From positions 372,001 through 436,000 of the forward strand of contig JAUZTG010000017.1 in the NCBI GenBank assembly GCA_030734395.1: a DNA stretch of 64,000 nt. Direction: 5' to 3'. Of this stretch, positions 23,098-35,573 are shown piece by piece; within the stretch, counting starts at the first letter, position 1; every line of letters begins with the position of its first letter. The notes beneath the pieces are model-generated. The model worked only from the letters and a program-made list of their open reading frames with translations. It ran no database searches and was not told the DNA's origin. The position numbers were made by a program, and so were the translations under genes. This stretch comes from Sarocladium kiliense (taxonomy: Eukaryota > Ascomycota > Sordariomycetes > Hypocreales > Sarocladiaceae).

Positions 23098-24765
23098 TCA
23101 ACGACATGCACTGCTGGACAACTCCGCCCTTGCTGCCCGCTTCCACAGCTCGTTCCTGTCCACCAAGGTTCCATCCGCCACAAGCCTGCTAAAGGCTCGT
23201 CCCGATGCAGTCTTGGATTCAGCAGCAGTCATGGGCCTTGAAAGCAGCGCAGCCTCAGGGAGGGCCGCATCTGGACGCGACATCGCCGCTCGCACAGCCG
23301 CTCTGTGTGATGCATCCATGAACTCGATTTCCACGGCTTCGCCATCAGTCAAGAATGGTCCCGGATCTGGATTCTGTACTGATCCTGACGAATACTCTGG
23401 CATAGATAAGGCTTTGGAGAGCTTGCTTCCTGCCATAACCGTCAACAGCCTCTGTATTACCATCACCTGTTGTTCCCAGTGTCCCTCCATGAACACTGAG
23501 TCGCCCTCATATCCCGGGCGAAACTGAATAGCTCCAGCTATCAGCCCACCACGCTTGATTATATGCATGGACACGTTCAACTTTTCCGGAAGCGTCAAGA
23601 CGAAGTCCTTCTGAGGACTGATGTGCAAGCAAAAGCCCCAGCCCAAGTGCGGTGTGCAAAACACCTCAGCGTCAGGAAGGTTCGGCGAAACTCGAATCCC
23701 ACCGGCGAGTGAGCTTTGCGCCAGTTCGCGAAGGTAAAGGGCCTTCGCCAATTGTGCTGTGACGCTGTAGTGCACACAACGCACCTCGGGACTCTGCCCT
23801 GGGGGAATCGGAAGGTGATCATACGGATTAAGAGCTGGGCGATAGACGGTCCTGCGCGTCTGATACACGTCCTGGCCGGTCGGATTACCCTTTGGACAGT
23901 AGATGAACTGACATGCCTTGGCTAGGCTCAGGCTGATCATATGATAAAGCGCTATGTGAGTCTCTTCCTCAGCCGGATACATGCTCGCCGAGACAAGGGC
24001 GCTCAGGGCTCCGCAGTACCGAATCCCCAGACCGTGTGTCTCTGACGGCTGTATCATCTCAACAGCCAACCCGTGGATGGACTTCTGTTCAAGGCGCCTC
24101 AAGCCATATCGGACGATAGTGTCTGAGACACCTAGGACTTCAAAAGCCAAGATGGGCGTCCGTTGGCTTGCTAGCCGATCAATAGCTGCGAAGGCGGCGT
24201 AAAGGGTGCGTGCATTGTTGATGGGCCCAGTCTCAAAAAGTGATCGTGGCAGCTCTAGAACTATATCGAAGCTGCGTGTGGGCTCAGTTGGCAGCATCGC
24301 CATATGCCGCACGTATAAGAGCTTCGCGTCTCGAGCGAATCGCTTCAACCTGCGCCGGGGAATAGCAGCGCCTTGACTCGCGGTCAGTTTGTTAATTCGG
24401 GTTTCCACGCCCATAGCCAACGCCTCTCGCTTTTCTTCGTCCTTGAAGTTCTTTCTTAGACCCCATTTTCGAATACGATCCTTGAACTGTTTATCGGTTG
24501 CATGGAAGCCGCGCTCATCACGTAAAATACGCGACACATCTGCCAAGCGCCGACGCTCGAATAGGTACAGCTCCGTAAAACGAGGGCGCAGGGCCTCCCA
24601 CTCGTCCGCTGTGTGGTCCTTGTGATTGCGTCGCCGGTTGGGGAGGCTGCACGACGGCAATGCGATCAAGTTCTGCTCGCCAAGTGCAGGTCGAGACACC
24701 ACTCTATCGAGTTGATCCTGGATGTCCCGGTCGTTCTCGCACATGCTTGAGTGTTGCTGAGACAT
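23098..24765 (-). CDS. Clr5-domain protein
   Basis: The open frame runs to 25161, but I place the start at the ATG at 24765, giving 555 aa, because the sequence before it looks non-conserved. A Clr5 domain (a helix-turn-helix-like module in fungal proteins, named after S. pombe Clr5) covers about residues 54-107. It runs from DEWEALRPRF and LADVSRILRDERGFHATDKQFKDRIRKWGLRKNF. The rest is helical, with no catalytic motif that I recognise. Such proteins are numerous in Pezizomycotina and poorly understood; a nuclear or DNA-binding role is inferred from the domain only. If a later start is used, the gap to the neighbouring esterase gene is about 420 bp. Confidence 0.75.
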   Translation of the reverse strand: MSQQHSSMCENDRDIQDQLDRVVSRPALGEQNLIALPSCSLPNRRRNHKDHTADEWEALRPRFTELYLFERRRLADVSRILRDERGFHATDKQFKDRIRKWGLRKNFKDEEKREALAMGVETRINKLTASQGAAIPRRRLKRFARDAKLLYVRHMAMLPTEPTRSFDIVLELPRSLFETGPINNARTLYAAFAAIDRLASQRTPILAFEVLGVSDTIVRYGLRRLEQKSIHGLAVEMIQPSETHGLGIRYCGALSALVSASMYPAEEETHIALYHMISLSLAKACQFIYCPKGNPTGQDVYQTRRTVYRPALNPYDHLPIPPGQSPEVRCVHYSVTAQLAKALYLRELAQSSLAGGIRVSPNLPDAEVFCTPHLGWGFCLHISPQKDFVLTLPEKLNVSMHIIKRGGLIAGAIQFRPGYEGDSVFMEGHWEQQVMVIQRLLTVMAGSKLSKALSMPEYSSGSVQNPDPGPFLTDGEAVEIEFMDASHRAAVRAAMSRPDAALPEAALLSRPMTAAESKTASGRAFSRLVADGTLVDRNELWKRAARAELSSSACR

Positions 24766-25181
24766 CTGCAGGCACACTTCCAATGCACGATCTTGACTGG
24801 GATTGAGCGAGGATCGGGCAGCACTCGCATTTTGAGCGGGGTGGGAGGCGTAGGACTTTTGGAATGGCCAGGGTGGTATTGCTAATCCATGGGGCACACT
24901 GCAAGTAAGCCTGTCATCCTGGTAGCGATATAGGGCTGGTAGGCCAAGATGTATTTTTGTCAATGTGAGGCTCGCGCTGACGCCTTTAGAAGTCTGTAGG
25001 ACGTTGCTACCAATCATGTCGTAGCCACAACATACCCCAGCGAGACGTACTGCGAAGTACATGAAGCAAGATGCGCCAATACAATGACGAGTTTTGTTGA
25101 GAAAGATACCCATAGAACGAACGGGACTATTGACTCTACGATGTGGCGCAGCGTCGACCATCTAGGCCATATCATCTTAAC

Positions 25182-26632
25182 CTACCGCAATGGCTTCATC
25201 GTCTCCTCACCAAGCCCACATACCGCGAATCCGCCATACTGCAGGACTCCAACCCCAATCGCCACCGAATTATACGGATCGACTGCCATCGCCGTCATGA
25301 AACTGATGGCTGCACCGCTGTCCTTATAGAGCAGCTCTGGCTCATACTCATCCGACTTGCGTAATCGAAGCGCAGCAGCCGGGACAAGAAGCTCCTTGCC
25401 GAGCTTCTCGGTATTGTCAAGGTAGAGAGGAAGGTTTTCGAGGGTTGGAAAGACTGGCCACAAATGTTAGTACGAAAGTGATGGCTGAAAAGAAAAGACA
25501 TTTACGAACCTGCGACGACGAGATCGCCGGTTGTTGGGATTACGTTGATATTGTCTGCGGCTGCACCAAGAGCCTTTCTTTTCGTCAGTCTCAAGCCACT
25601 GAAACCAATTTCATAGCTTCCAGATGAACTCACAACACGATGGTCCAGCTCCAGACTCCTGCCAGGCTTCATCTCAAACACGGAGACAGTGGCGTTCTGC
25701 GAATCACCGACGAAGACCTTGCCGTCATTCGCCGCGATACCATTCGCATGGACAAAGCCCGTAGCGACCGAGCGGCAATGGAGTTCCTGAGAATCGGTCA
25801 GATGTAGTGTACTTGAGCGTTGCTAGAAGGGGCATATGCTTACATCCTTGAATGCATCGCAGTATACGACGTCGGTCGTCCAGGACCACGGCCCGAACCT
25901 CTCCTCGAGCTGTCGTGGAAGGCCGCTGACGTAGTAGTGATCATTTGTGAGATAGAACTCGCTGCATCTGGTCAGATGAATGGCTTAACATCTCGATTAG
26001 GAGATGCTCACAATGGCCCAGCGGCTGCAACGCCATTCGGCGTCTTGATTGTAGGATGCTGCACGTCCTTCACCAGCGTCACGACATCTGTGCCGAGCGT
26101 GTGCTCGAATATGGTGATGGCGTCATCACCTCTCGAGTGCCTCACGGCCATGATATGTACCTAATCAATTAGTCGATGTCACCCTTTCCGTCCAGATCAC
26201 CAAACTCACCTTCGACTTATCTCCCGGCAGATCAATCACATCCAACCCATGCGTGACAAAATCACCCTCCAACCCGTCAATTCTCAACTCTGTCGTCTTT
26301 TTCGTCTTCATATCATAGTTGAACAACTTCTCCCTGAAATCCTGCCGATTCTTCGCATCATGTCTGCCTGCACCGGGGTACCAAGCTGTCCTCCCCTTGG
26401 GATCCCCACAAGCCAGGAAAGCCGTGTTGGATGCGAAATGGATCTTGACGTCCTCACATGCATTTGCGGTCTGGTGCACAATGCAGTTGTTGTTAAGGTA
26501 CTCGTCATCTTTCCACCGCAGGAGCTGGGATTTGGGAATGGTCACGCGCCCTAGGAGATTGTTGAAGGGGACGAATTGTGCGAGATAGGCGAGAAGAAGG
26601 CCGAAGCCGATCAGGCTTCTTGTAGTGGCCAT
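25182..26632 (-). CDS. Paraoxonase/arylesterase-like beta-propeller protein
   Basis: Six exons: 26210-26632, 26012-26160, 25844-25961, 25634-25786, 25510-25573 and 25182-25453, giving 392 aa. All five introns are 49-60 nt. The N-terminus has an uncleaved-looking hydrophobic anchor (LIGFGLLLAYLAQFVPFNNLL), as in mammalian paraoxonases. Conserved pieces in order are EGDFVTHGLDVIDLPGD, HPTIKTPNGVAAAGP, EFYLTNDHYYVSG, ATGFVHANGIAAN and ALGAAADNINVIPTTGDL. The Asn and Asp residues in these segments match the calcium-binding positions of the six-bladed propeller. The family hydrolyses lactones and aryl esters; the natural substrate here is unknown. A secretory or membrane location is inferred from the N-terminus. 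Confidence 0.87.
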
Positions 26633-27704
26633 GGTGACGAACAAATTACTGGCTGGATATGATCTCTTATAAACATCGATGGAAAAGAGGCAGATTCGAG
26701 GTTTCCCCTCAAGTCTCAATGCTTCGCTTAAGAAGCTCATGAGTCCCGACGCCATTCAAGTCCCACCAACGTAAAATACCCGTCGCTTGAAAGGCACACC
26801 CCGCCTGTCTCCCCACATCACCAACCAGCATCATCGCGAGGGCAGCAATCCTTGGCTTTTCGAGATGGAAATCTTGTGTATCAATCGGTATCTGAAGCAA
26901 TTGCCGCCGATCGGCAGACGCAGGGCTGAGAAGTGCCGGACCGTGTGGCATGTGTCGTAATCTATTGTTGATGACTATGCACCACCCCTGTAAGAAACAG
27001 TCCCAAGCTGGGCCAGGCTGATGATCCGCAGTTGCTCCTATGACGAGTACTAAACACACTGCAGTGACACGGAACGGATACTTAAGCCTTGGTACAAGGT
27101 TCCATACTGGCATGGGCCTCTGTCAGTAGAGTGAGGAGCAAAGAGAGTAGAACTTCCAACAACACATTATTCGAACAAGAGGGAGGTAAGCTGAAATGTA
27201 AGTCGCAGGGGTAAAGACGGGCAGGATACTAATAGTAGCGGAAGATAGTACGAGTCAGAGTTGTGTCACAACAAGCTTCATGTCTGTAAACACCAAGGTT
27301 GTCTCGTGTTTTCTTGCATCTTCGCAAAAGCTGAAGAAACCCTTAATTAAAACAACTGTAACAACCCCCTCGACAGCTCGTCAGCTTCGTATTGCGGCGC
27401 ATGATGCTATTGGCCCATCGTGAAGGCTGCAGCAAGGTCAATCCGGCCTAGCTGAGCTGAAGGTGGCATTGCTGCCACAGCACAGCCCGACTTCTAACAA
27501 CGAATTGCACCTCTTGGAATATTACGTATCTCTCGTCCATATTCTCAAACAGCATGGAAATATCTTTGCCTCATTTCTCCTCATAGCGGCGCGTGCTGAA
27601 AAGTCGAATTTTCATAGCGAAACTCCTGATCAGCATCAATCTTCACGGCGCTTTTCTGCTCAGCAACAACCCCCCCGCACCTCATTCATTACCAGAACCC
27701 TCAC
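26633..27704. promoter_or_regulatory. Divergent region, esterase / HET gene
   Basis: 1072 bp between divergent genes, so it contains both promoters. No tRNA, tandem repeat or convincing ORF is seen. Confidence 0.5.
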
Positions 27705-29496
27705 ATGCGCCTCCTCAACACAAGAACGTGGAAACTCCACGAATTCATCTCCGATGACTCAATCCCGCCCTATGCAATTCTCTCACACACATGGGACGAA
27801 GAGGAAGTGTCCTACCATCAGTGGGAGTCGCTCTCTGAGCAAGACCTCTCCGCTCTGAAGGGGTATCACAAGATCAGAGCTTTTGGGAAGAAAGCAGCTG
27901 AAAATGACTTTGAGTGGTGTTGGGTTGACACGTATGTCTTGCATTCGTCCAGCAGGTTCATATGACGATTGAGTTCGTGGGTTACTAACGAGAAGCAGGT
28001 GCTGTATCAACAAAACCAGCAGCGCAGACCTCACAGAAGCAATCAACAGCATGTTCACCTGGTACACCCGCGCCTCCATCTGCTACGTCCACTTCTCCGA
28101 CATCCCAACCTCCTCCGTCCCATGGTCCTCCATCCGCTCCTCCCGCTGGTTCACCCGCGGCTGGACCCTTCAAGAGCTCATCGCCCCTCGTCAGATGGCC
28201 TTCTTCGCCTCCGACTGGACCGAGATTGCGTCCAAGCTTGATATCTTACCGCTGCTGTCAGAAATTACGAAGATCGATGAGTCGGTGTTGATGACGGGGG
28301 ACTTGTCGGAGGCGAGTGTTGCGAAGAAGATGTCGTGGGCTGCGAGTAGGAAGACTTCGAGGGGGGAGGATGCGGCGTATTGTCTGCTTGGAATCTTTGA
28401 TGTCAATATGCCGCTGCTATACGGCGAGGGAGCAGTCAAGGCATTTCGACGCTTGCAGGAAGCTATCATGCGCACTACACATGACCAATCCCTCTTCGCC
28501 TGGGGCACCTTCGTCGACAAATTCTCCATCACCCCTCCTCCTGCCACAAACCTCCCATGGCAGCGCTCTGATCCTCAGTACGGCCTCTTCGCCGAATCGC
28601 CCGCCGACTTCAGCGAGTCTGGAGATATAGTACCTGTCGATCATGGCTACGCGCACATTATCGATCGTGAGCGTCCACCAACAGTCCTGCACGGGGGAGC
28701 CCTCGTCAACCTCGTGGTATACAAGACGCGACCGTGTGTTCGATACTGGGACACCCCCCAGTTCGCATGGCAAGATGAAGTGGAGATCGTAGTCTTGATG
28801 GTACATCCCAACAGCGACTCCGACATCCGCCTCATAGCCATCGCACTCAACGCCTGGGGAGACGGCTACCACAGTCGAACACGCGAGCTCTGTGCCATCA
28901 AACTCTTCGTCAGCCAATACCGTTTCCAAGCCATGACCAAGCAACGACACATCCTCCCCCCACGGCCCTTCAACCTCGAGCATCGCGATATCTTCTTCCA
29001 GCTTGAAGACGTGGACTATGAGTCCTCGGGTTTTGAGCGGCCCATGCTCCCCTCTGGCCCAGCGTGGCGGATGAAATGGCGAGATCGAGTCCTTCGTCTG
29101 TCGAAAAATGCGCAAGGCAATGAAGAGGCTCGATATCGCTTCAAGATCGAGGAAGGAAGGTATATCTCTGTTGGCTTCAGCAGGGTAGCTGCACACCCTG
29201 AGCATGGAGCACTGCTGGGATACCTGCAAGTGGATGTTATCAATCATAAGGTCACGCCGGACGATAACGGGACGCACCGCGGGTTAAGCAAGCCTTTGGG
29301 TGGGAAGACTTTCAGGCATGTTATGAAGTTGCCGGAAGATGCGTGGCGCGTTGCGCCGGAGAAGGGAATGCATTTAGAGGTATCTTCGCGCCGAGTGATG
29401 CTGTCCGACAAGGGTGAGGGCATTGACCTTGTCGGTTTCTCATTGAAGCGGGTTGTGATGACTCCAACGAGCAGGCAGGTGAGTTGGAGGGATTGA
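27705..29496 (+). CDS. HET-domain (heterokaryon incompatibility) protein
   Basis: Exons 27705-27931 and 27999-29496 give 574 aa. The HET domain occupies the first 150 or so residues. It starts MRLLNTRTWKLHEF and has YAILSHTWDEEEVSY, WCWVDTCCINKTSSADLTEAI, YTRASICYVHFSDIP and RWFTRGWTLQELIAP. The intron lies inside WVDT-CCINK, and the splice (donor GTATGT) restores the motif. HET domains are TIR-related modules that drive non-self recognition and cell death in filamentous fungi. The following segment (SRGEDAAYCLLGIFDVNMPLLYGEGAVKAFRRLQEAI) is the usual partner in HET proteins of the vegetative-incompatibility type. The C-terminal 300 residues have no clear WD, ankyrin or NACHT repeats, so the partner or trigger is unknown. 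Confidence 0.92.
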
Positions 29497-29710
29497 GAAA
29501 CGGCTGCTTGTCGGCCAGAACGTGAGTTCTTGGGCTGTTTCTGTGCTGTTCGGTTTGGTTGTTTGTTAGTCGTGGGCCGGCTGCTCGTCAATCGTTCACG
29601 CGACAACATTCGCTTTGCATCGGGCTCAATTATCTGTACGAAATCGTGTTCAATTCCATCTAGATAGATTGATTGAAGGGCTTGCACCAGAGCTATTCGC
29701 TTCGGGCAAT

Positions 29711-30433
29711 TTAGGCCTCACTATCGCCATTGGCGGCGACAGCCTTGGCTTCCTTCTCCTCGGTTGCAGCCGGAGCCTCTGGTGCCTTGACAGCCTCCTT
29801 CGCAGCTGGGGCATCAGCTGTCTTCTCACCTTCATCTGCAGGCTCGGCCTCAGCATCGGGGTCCTCGGCGTCTGCCTCGTCATCCTCGACGGTGACACCG
29901 TTGGCCTCCTTGTCAGCTGGGGCGTCGGTCTTGCGCTTCTTCGAGGGAGGCTGGTCATCTAGGCGGGGTGTCAGTAGTCGTTCAAGCACGTACTGATGAC
30001 AATTGATGGGCGCGCGATTGTTGCGCATTCCATTGAGGGCCGGCGCATGCAGTAGGAGAGTAACGGAACTTACCCTTGGCTTCCTCACCGTCGTCCTCGG
30101 CGTCCTCATCATCCTCATCGCCATCCTCCTCCTCTTCTTCATCGTCATCGTCGTCATGGTCACCTTCTTCATCGGTGGAAATGTACCTAATGGAAATGTC
30201 AGCAGGCAGCTCTTGCGCATCGTTGACGATGGTGCGCGACCGCGCGTCCTCAATGACGAAATAGCTACGAAAGTGGAGGCTGATCGTCGCATTGCGACAA
30301 GATGGAAGACAAATCATCGCGATAAGGTGAACAGGCATTGAACTTACTCCTCTTCCTCCTCACCATCGCTATCTTCGGGGAGGGAGACCAGCTCCTCCTC
30401 TTCCTCGTCTTGCTTTCTCTTGCGAGTAGACAT
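29711..30433 (-). CDS. Small, very acidic nuclear-type protein
   Basis: Exons 30348-30433, 30074-30186 and 29711-29958 give 148 aa. Its introns (161 and 115 nt) are longer than usual for this window. The N-terminus MSTRKRKQDEEEEELVSL is followed by about 50 residues that are mostly Asp and Glu, then a basic patch SKKRKT that could act as a nuclear localisation signal. An Ala/Glu-rich tail follows. Composition suggests a histone- or ribosomal-protein-binding chaperone, but no named family is certain. All splice sites are canonical (GTAAGT donors, TTAG and CTAG acceptors) and the frame closes. The ORFs on the opposite strand here are shadows of the acidic codons. Confidence 0.65.
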
Positions 30434-32063
30434 GTTGGTGGTTTGGTGTGGCTGAAGTGGGTTGGATGGATTAAAGAGGGAAGCTGTACGAAGCAAGGAC
30501 GCGAATCCCAATTGAAGAATGAGCACAAATCACAAGGAAATAAAAACCACCTTGGGAAGCTTGAATGGATGAAGAAGTGAGATGGGAGGAAGAAAAGAAA
30601 AAGGAGGAAGAGGAGGGAATGCGGGAGAGGGAGGGAGGGAGGCCGACAGTCGCAGAGGCAAGGCACCGCGCCGCGCAAACTGGCAAGGCGAGGGGGAACG
30701 GGGGGAAGCTCCGGGGGTAGCTTCTGCTGGGGGGGTGAGAGCAGCGACAGGCGACGAGAGGGAGCTTGTCCAGAGCTGCCGTAAAGCTGCTGTAAAGGAG
30801 GGTGGGCGGCTGGCTCTCCTCTCGTCTCTGGTCTTAGCACCCAGGGCCCAAGGTCGCCCTCGCACTTCTTCCGTCACCCGGTGGTGGCTGACATTCCTGC
30901 GGCTGAGCTACCTTGGTCGGTACGAACGAACTGTACTGCTTTCATGCGGTATGGCGAAGTCACTAGTGGATTGTCAGCAAAAAGGCAGTCCGTGTCTAGC
31001 ACTGGGTTGGACGGACTGGGACGAGAGTGTGACGGCGGCACCAACAGAGAGTGGAGTCGGAGGGGACAGTGGGCAGGGTGACAAGGCGCGGAGAAAGGGA
31101 TAACTAGGCATGGAGAAGCAGGAGAGCGGAGCCGTGCTGCTGTATGTAAGAATAGGGGTTCACCTATCTAGACGGAATGCCGGGTCTGAGCTGCGTTTGG
31201 CGTTTGGTTGCATTATTGATTCACTGACTGCCTGGAGTTGGGCGAAGGAGGCACTGCAGGGTGATGCTGCACGTGATGCACGTGATCAGGCACGTGCTGT
31301 CGATGCTGAGTAAGACAATCACCCATTTCTTGTCCGGATGTTAAGACACCATACGTACAGACTGTATATGGACACAGTCAGCTAGAATATGGAATCGAAT
31401 AGCGGTAAGTGGAATACGCAGGAAGATATAGACCTTGATATGGGGGTAGAAGATGCCGACCGGTAGGAAGTCGTCCGCGTCGGTTGTGACGACTGAGCTA
31501 GGCTGGTACCAGACCAGACACGAAAACAGACATCTCTGTTACAAAAGCGGCGTGCCTCACGAGCAATCGAGCCCACAGCCTCTAAAACAGAGCGGTTCTT
31601 CGTTTGTCTTGCATGCATTGATCTTGACACTGGTGACCCCAGCTCCTCCGCCAAGCCTGGGCCCGTTACAGTGGGACGCTGGCAATGAATGAATTACCTG
31701 TTCCGGACAGCCCCAATCTTGTCATTCGCACACAGCAACACGCGAGCCCAATCAGGCCGACAAGCAGCTATGAGCTGCATATTCTTATGCAGCAGTTGTG
31801 AGCCTCTTTGTCAGATATTTTACGTATGAGGGCTTCAAGCTCGAAGGGTTGAAATTGCCGTAAAACAATCATAACGTCAATATTCGTTACCATAACTATA
31901 AACACCACGCTAAACAACTGGCTCTCAACTTCGACAAGTCTGGCGGAATATATCTCATCCAATTACACTCCCCGGGTCCTTCCTCTTCCTATTCCAGGAG
32001 ACTCTCTCTATCCCTTCATGTTTATGCTGTCTTCCGCCACTGCGAGGCTCGAGTGGTTACGGC
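30434..32063. other. Intergenic region upstream of the acidic-protein gene
   Basis: 1.6 kb without a convincing gene. The first 400 bp are purine-rich on the plus strand. A cluster of three CACGTG boxes lies at 31270-31296. The rest is unremarkable and ends at the 3' end of the MFS transporter. Confidence 0.5.
31270..31296. promoter_or_regulatory. Cluster of three CACGTG E-boxes
   Basis: The palindrome CACGTG occurs at 31270-31275, 31279-31284 and 31291-31296, three copies in 27 bp. It is the core site for bHLH factors of the Pho4/Cbf1/SREBP kind. The nearest start codon is that of the acidic protein, about 840 bp away. Confidence 0.6.
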
Positions 32064-33961
32064 CTAGTACTTGTACCTCCATCCTCTCTCATCCCCAGAG
32101 TTAGGAGTCCAGCCCTGCTGCTCATCAAGCTTCTTGTTCAGCTTCTTAGCCCTCATCATGACACCCACGGCGGTTGCGACAGTCAAAGCACATCCGAGAA
32201 TCAACAGACCACCGCCCATGCGGTAGTAAGGCTCCTGGCTAGTTGGGTAGAAGTAAGGGCTGAACCAATGGCTGGACTGGCTGATGCAGTTGGCAATCGC
32301 AATAAGTGCCGCCTTCTTGGCTCGAGGAGCGGGCACAACAGTAGTCTCCCAAGAGAGTTGGAGGTTGAGACCGCTGTAGGTTCCGGAGACGAGGAGAATG
32401 ATACCGAAGTAGCGAGCGCCGACGTTGAGGGTGCCAATGAGGATACCGCAGCCGGCGGCAGAGAAGATGATCGGAATTACCACGTGCCAGAAGGATTCTT
32501 GGAATTTTCCGCTTGACCAGGCCAAGGCGCAAGCAGCAGCGTATGCAATTGCGTATGGAGGCGCTTGAACGAGGTATGTAACTGTTTCCGGTCAGTCTCA
32601 CGAAGTCTTGCAAAGATAAAATGACCAAACTTACTGAGCTTGGAGAATCCAAAAGTGAGCATGATCTGTTTGATCAAATAGTTAGTAATTGAAGCTTTTT
32701 AGACTTGAGGCTTGTGTTGTAGTCTGCTGGGTGGGTGAGGCGGACAATCTGGGCCTAGGCCCGCACAACACCCCGAAGAGCTCAAAGGGCACACTTACAG
32801 ATGGCAGGAAATCTTTGAAGCTCTGCGCAGTGACGAGAGCAAAGTGCATTCCGCAGAACAACCAGGTGAAAGGATCACGAACAGCATCCCGGACACCGTC
32901 CCAGGTGCCTCCGACCTCCTCGTCCTTGCCGCCGTTGGAAACCAAGACTCTGTACTGGGCCATCTCCCGCTCCTGCTCAGTCAGGAAGCGAGTGTTGGAA
33001 GGCCAGTCAGGGAGAGACCAAAAAGCACCGATGGCGACTAGGATGGAGACAATACCCTCGATAAGGAAGAACCATTGCCAGGCGTGGAGGCCGGCGATAT
33101 TGTCCATGTTCTCGAGGATAGCGGCGGCGAGGAAACCGGAGATGATGTTGCTGATTGTGTTGCCGGCGTGCCAGATAGCCATGCGGAAGGGGGATTCTTC
33201 TTTAGTATACCAGGCGGAGGTCACTGCTAATTGTTAGCTGTGTTGAAGCGGAGACTGATGGGTGACAAGACTTACAAAGAGTCAAACCGGGGAAGAAAGG
33301 AGCTTCAGTCAACCCGATGAAGAATCGACAGATGCAGAAACCGACACCGCTATCGTATGATTAGCCATCTCGTTTGCATAAGTGTTGCACTGATTGTTGG
33401 GCGTACTTGGTCATGGCAGGCATGCAGATAGTACCAGCGGACCACATCAGCATAGTGATGGGTAGGAACCATCTCGGGTTAGTCTTGGCGAGGATCATGT
33501 TACCAGGAAGCTGACCAATGAGATAGCCGACGTAAAAGGTCGAGATACCGGCATTCCAGACCGTATCAGTCATGCCAAGGTCCTCCTGAAGGCCAGCAAG
33601 GCGAGCATTCGAGACATTAATACGATCGAGGTAGCTGCGAAGATGGTAAGTACTTCATAGCCAAAACCATTGGCCGTTAAGAGAACACTCACTTCATCAA
33701 GAACATGAGGGTGACGGCTGGCATCATGCGCCAGTCGATGATTCTCCTCACTTTCTTGTTCAACGTATCCATCTGCTCCTCGTTCAGGTGCCTGAGAGTG
33801 GAAAATCTCGCCTGGATCTCCAAAGGAGAGACATACTGTCCGGTAGGGACATCTTCAACACACTGCGCGGCCTCAAGCTTCTCATCTCCAATGACAGGGC
33901 GCTGCGCTCCATCGTCGGCGATGTTGCTCGAGACACGAGCAGGGAATGCAGGGTTCGACAT
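32064..33961 (-). CDS. MFS transporter, Dal5/allantoate-permease (ACS) type
   Basis: Six exons: 33693-33961, 33407-33634, 33276-33349, 32799-33223, 32635-32665 and 32064-32581, giving 514 aa. It has an N-terminal cytosolic tail and about twelve membrane segments. The loop NYLDRINVSNARLAGLQEDLGM is the ACS-family (Dal5, Tna1, Vht1) signature after the first helix. SGVGFCICRFFIGLTEAPFFPG-type sequence and SAWYTKEESPFRMAIWHAGNTIS follow, both typical of the family. These carriers take up small organic anions (allantoate, nicotinate, tartrate and similar) with protons at the plasma membrane. The 31-nt exon 5 (IMLTFGFSKL) is easily missed. Upstream DNA carries a TTCCCGCGGGAA palindrome at 34622-34633, shared with the carrier, regulator and isomerase genes nearby, which suggests co-regulation. 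The substrate is inferred only from those neighbours: an organic acid. Confidence 0.9.
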
Positions 33962-34621
33962 GATGTCTTATGTCGATCAATCAAGAAGAACTGGGACACA
34001 GTGGCCAAGGCTGGGAAGTGTCTTGGTATGGAGTGGAAATAACGGGGCGGAAAAGAGAGAAGGATGAGAAATCTGAGTCCCAAGAAATAGCCAAGGTGCC
34101 AATGTGCGGGACAAGAGCTGATGCCAATGCTCTTCTGTCTTGGGGGATGATCTTTCTTGGTGAAGTCTGGGGAAATGTCTGGGGAGTCGGCGGGAAGGGG
34201 CCTGGTTTATATCTGGTTTTCGCGGGACGACTCCACGGAGGTAATCTGTTCCCCAGAGAGAGAGATACCGTTCGAGGGACGGTCCGGACACGAGGAAACC
34301 CCTCTCAACAGAGTGAAAAATAAGGTAATAAGGTCCAGAATAGCCTACGGCGCTATAACACTGCTTAGTCCATGACTCTGTTCCCGCGCCACCAACCAGG
34401 CGGCTTGCATGTGGCCGGGTCCCTCCCCCAGTAACGAACGGTGGACTCGACCCCCCGGCTGGCACCCACGTTGTCCAGATTCTGAGCGCGGGGCCCCGCG
34501 AGAGCTGAGGGGAGGTCAGTGTCTGTGGTTCTAGGCTGTTGAGCCGAAGTCGGTCGGTGCGCGCCAATGGGGCACCTAGCGGGACTAATGGGTGGTTTGC
34601 ATTCTGCAGGCGAGGATGGTG

Positions 34622-34633
34622 TTCCCGCGGGAA
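34622..34633. promoter_or_regulatory. CCG-CGG palindrome upstream of the MFS gene
   Basis: TTCCCGCGGGAA, a perfect 12-bp palindrome about 660 bp upstream of the transporter start. Its core CCG-CGG is an everted pair of the half-site used by Zn2Cys6 factors. A related GGTCCCGCCGGGA lies about 40 bp further on. Confidence 0.55.
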
Positions 34634-35573
34634 GAACTGGTGCGAGTCGGGATTGCACACGGCATTGATAAGGTGGTCCCGCCGGGAGGAGCGGGAATTG
34701 AGCAAACTGAAGGCCCTCGGCTTCAAGTGGTCTGCTGCATTTTAATCGGCCGATTGTATAGACACCTTCCAACCTTGCACTGTCGCTGATGCCGAGTCTC
34801 AACAACACTATGATGAAGGCAAGCACGGTGTACATTAGCACAGGCAGACATTAAAGGTGGGCTTGTAGTGAGAACATAACGAAGTGCTCTGTCATTTCAT
34901 TCTCAATGGTTCTCTGAATGATGCGAGGCGCACTTTGTCGTACAGAAATTCGGATGTCTCCATCAACACCGCCACTGTAGGTCAACGTTTGGAAGACTGT
35001 AGAGATATCTTGTCTCCAGGCTCGCTGACAGAGAGCATTCCCAACAACCAGAAATATACAAACTCGAATTAAAATGACTTGCGGCACTATTTATCAAATG
35101 CCGATCTGAAATAGGAGTGACTTCTCTTGAGTGCCTAATCACTGGATGATGAGGAACCAATTCCTGGCGTTGTAGAGAAGACATCGCAGTTTCGGCTCAG
35201 CTTGGCACCATCTCTGCATTGATCGTGCCGCACCGGCCAGAAAGGACAATACATAGTAATGACAGCGTTTTTACTTCATGTCAAGTCGTGAATGCGCAAC
35301 GCTACAGGTAAAGTGTTCAAGGCCGGCAGGTTGACGTGACGAGCTACGTATTGGTTCACCGTCTGTTTCCACAGTCCACCAAGATCAATCACTTGCCTAT
35401 ACTAGGGCTCTGATTGAAGTTTTTAATAGCAAAAAGGAAAGAATGGAAAGAGGAAAAGAGAAACAAGAACAGTTATCAATCGTTTGCATCCTGCGGCTGC
35501 CGGAAGATAGGAATAGCCCAGCACGATGCCTCTAACAAAGTACAGCCAGAAGCAACCCAGTTTAAAAAACGAC

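Noticed and set aside
24766..25161. N-terminal 132-codon extension of the Clr5-domain protein
   Set aside because: The frame is open but the composition is not protein-like, and a later ATG gives a start close to the Clr5 domain; the true start remains uncertain.
34365..34841. 159-codon ORF on the minus strand
   Set aside because: No domain, biased Pro/Arg composition in GC-rich promoter DNA, and it overlaps the shared palindrome site; most likely chance.
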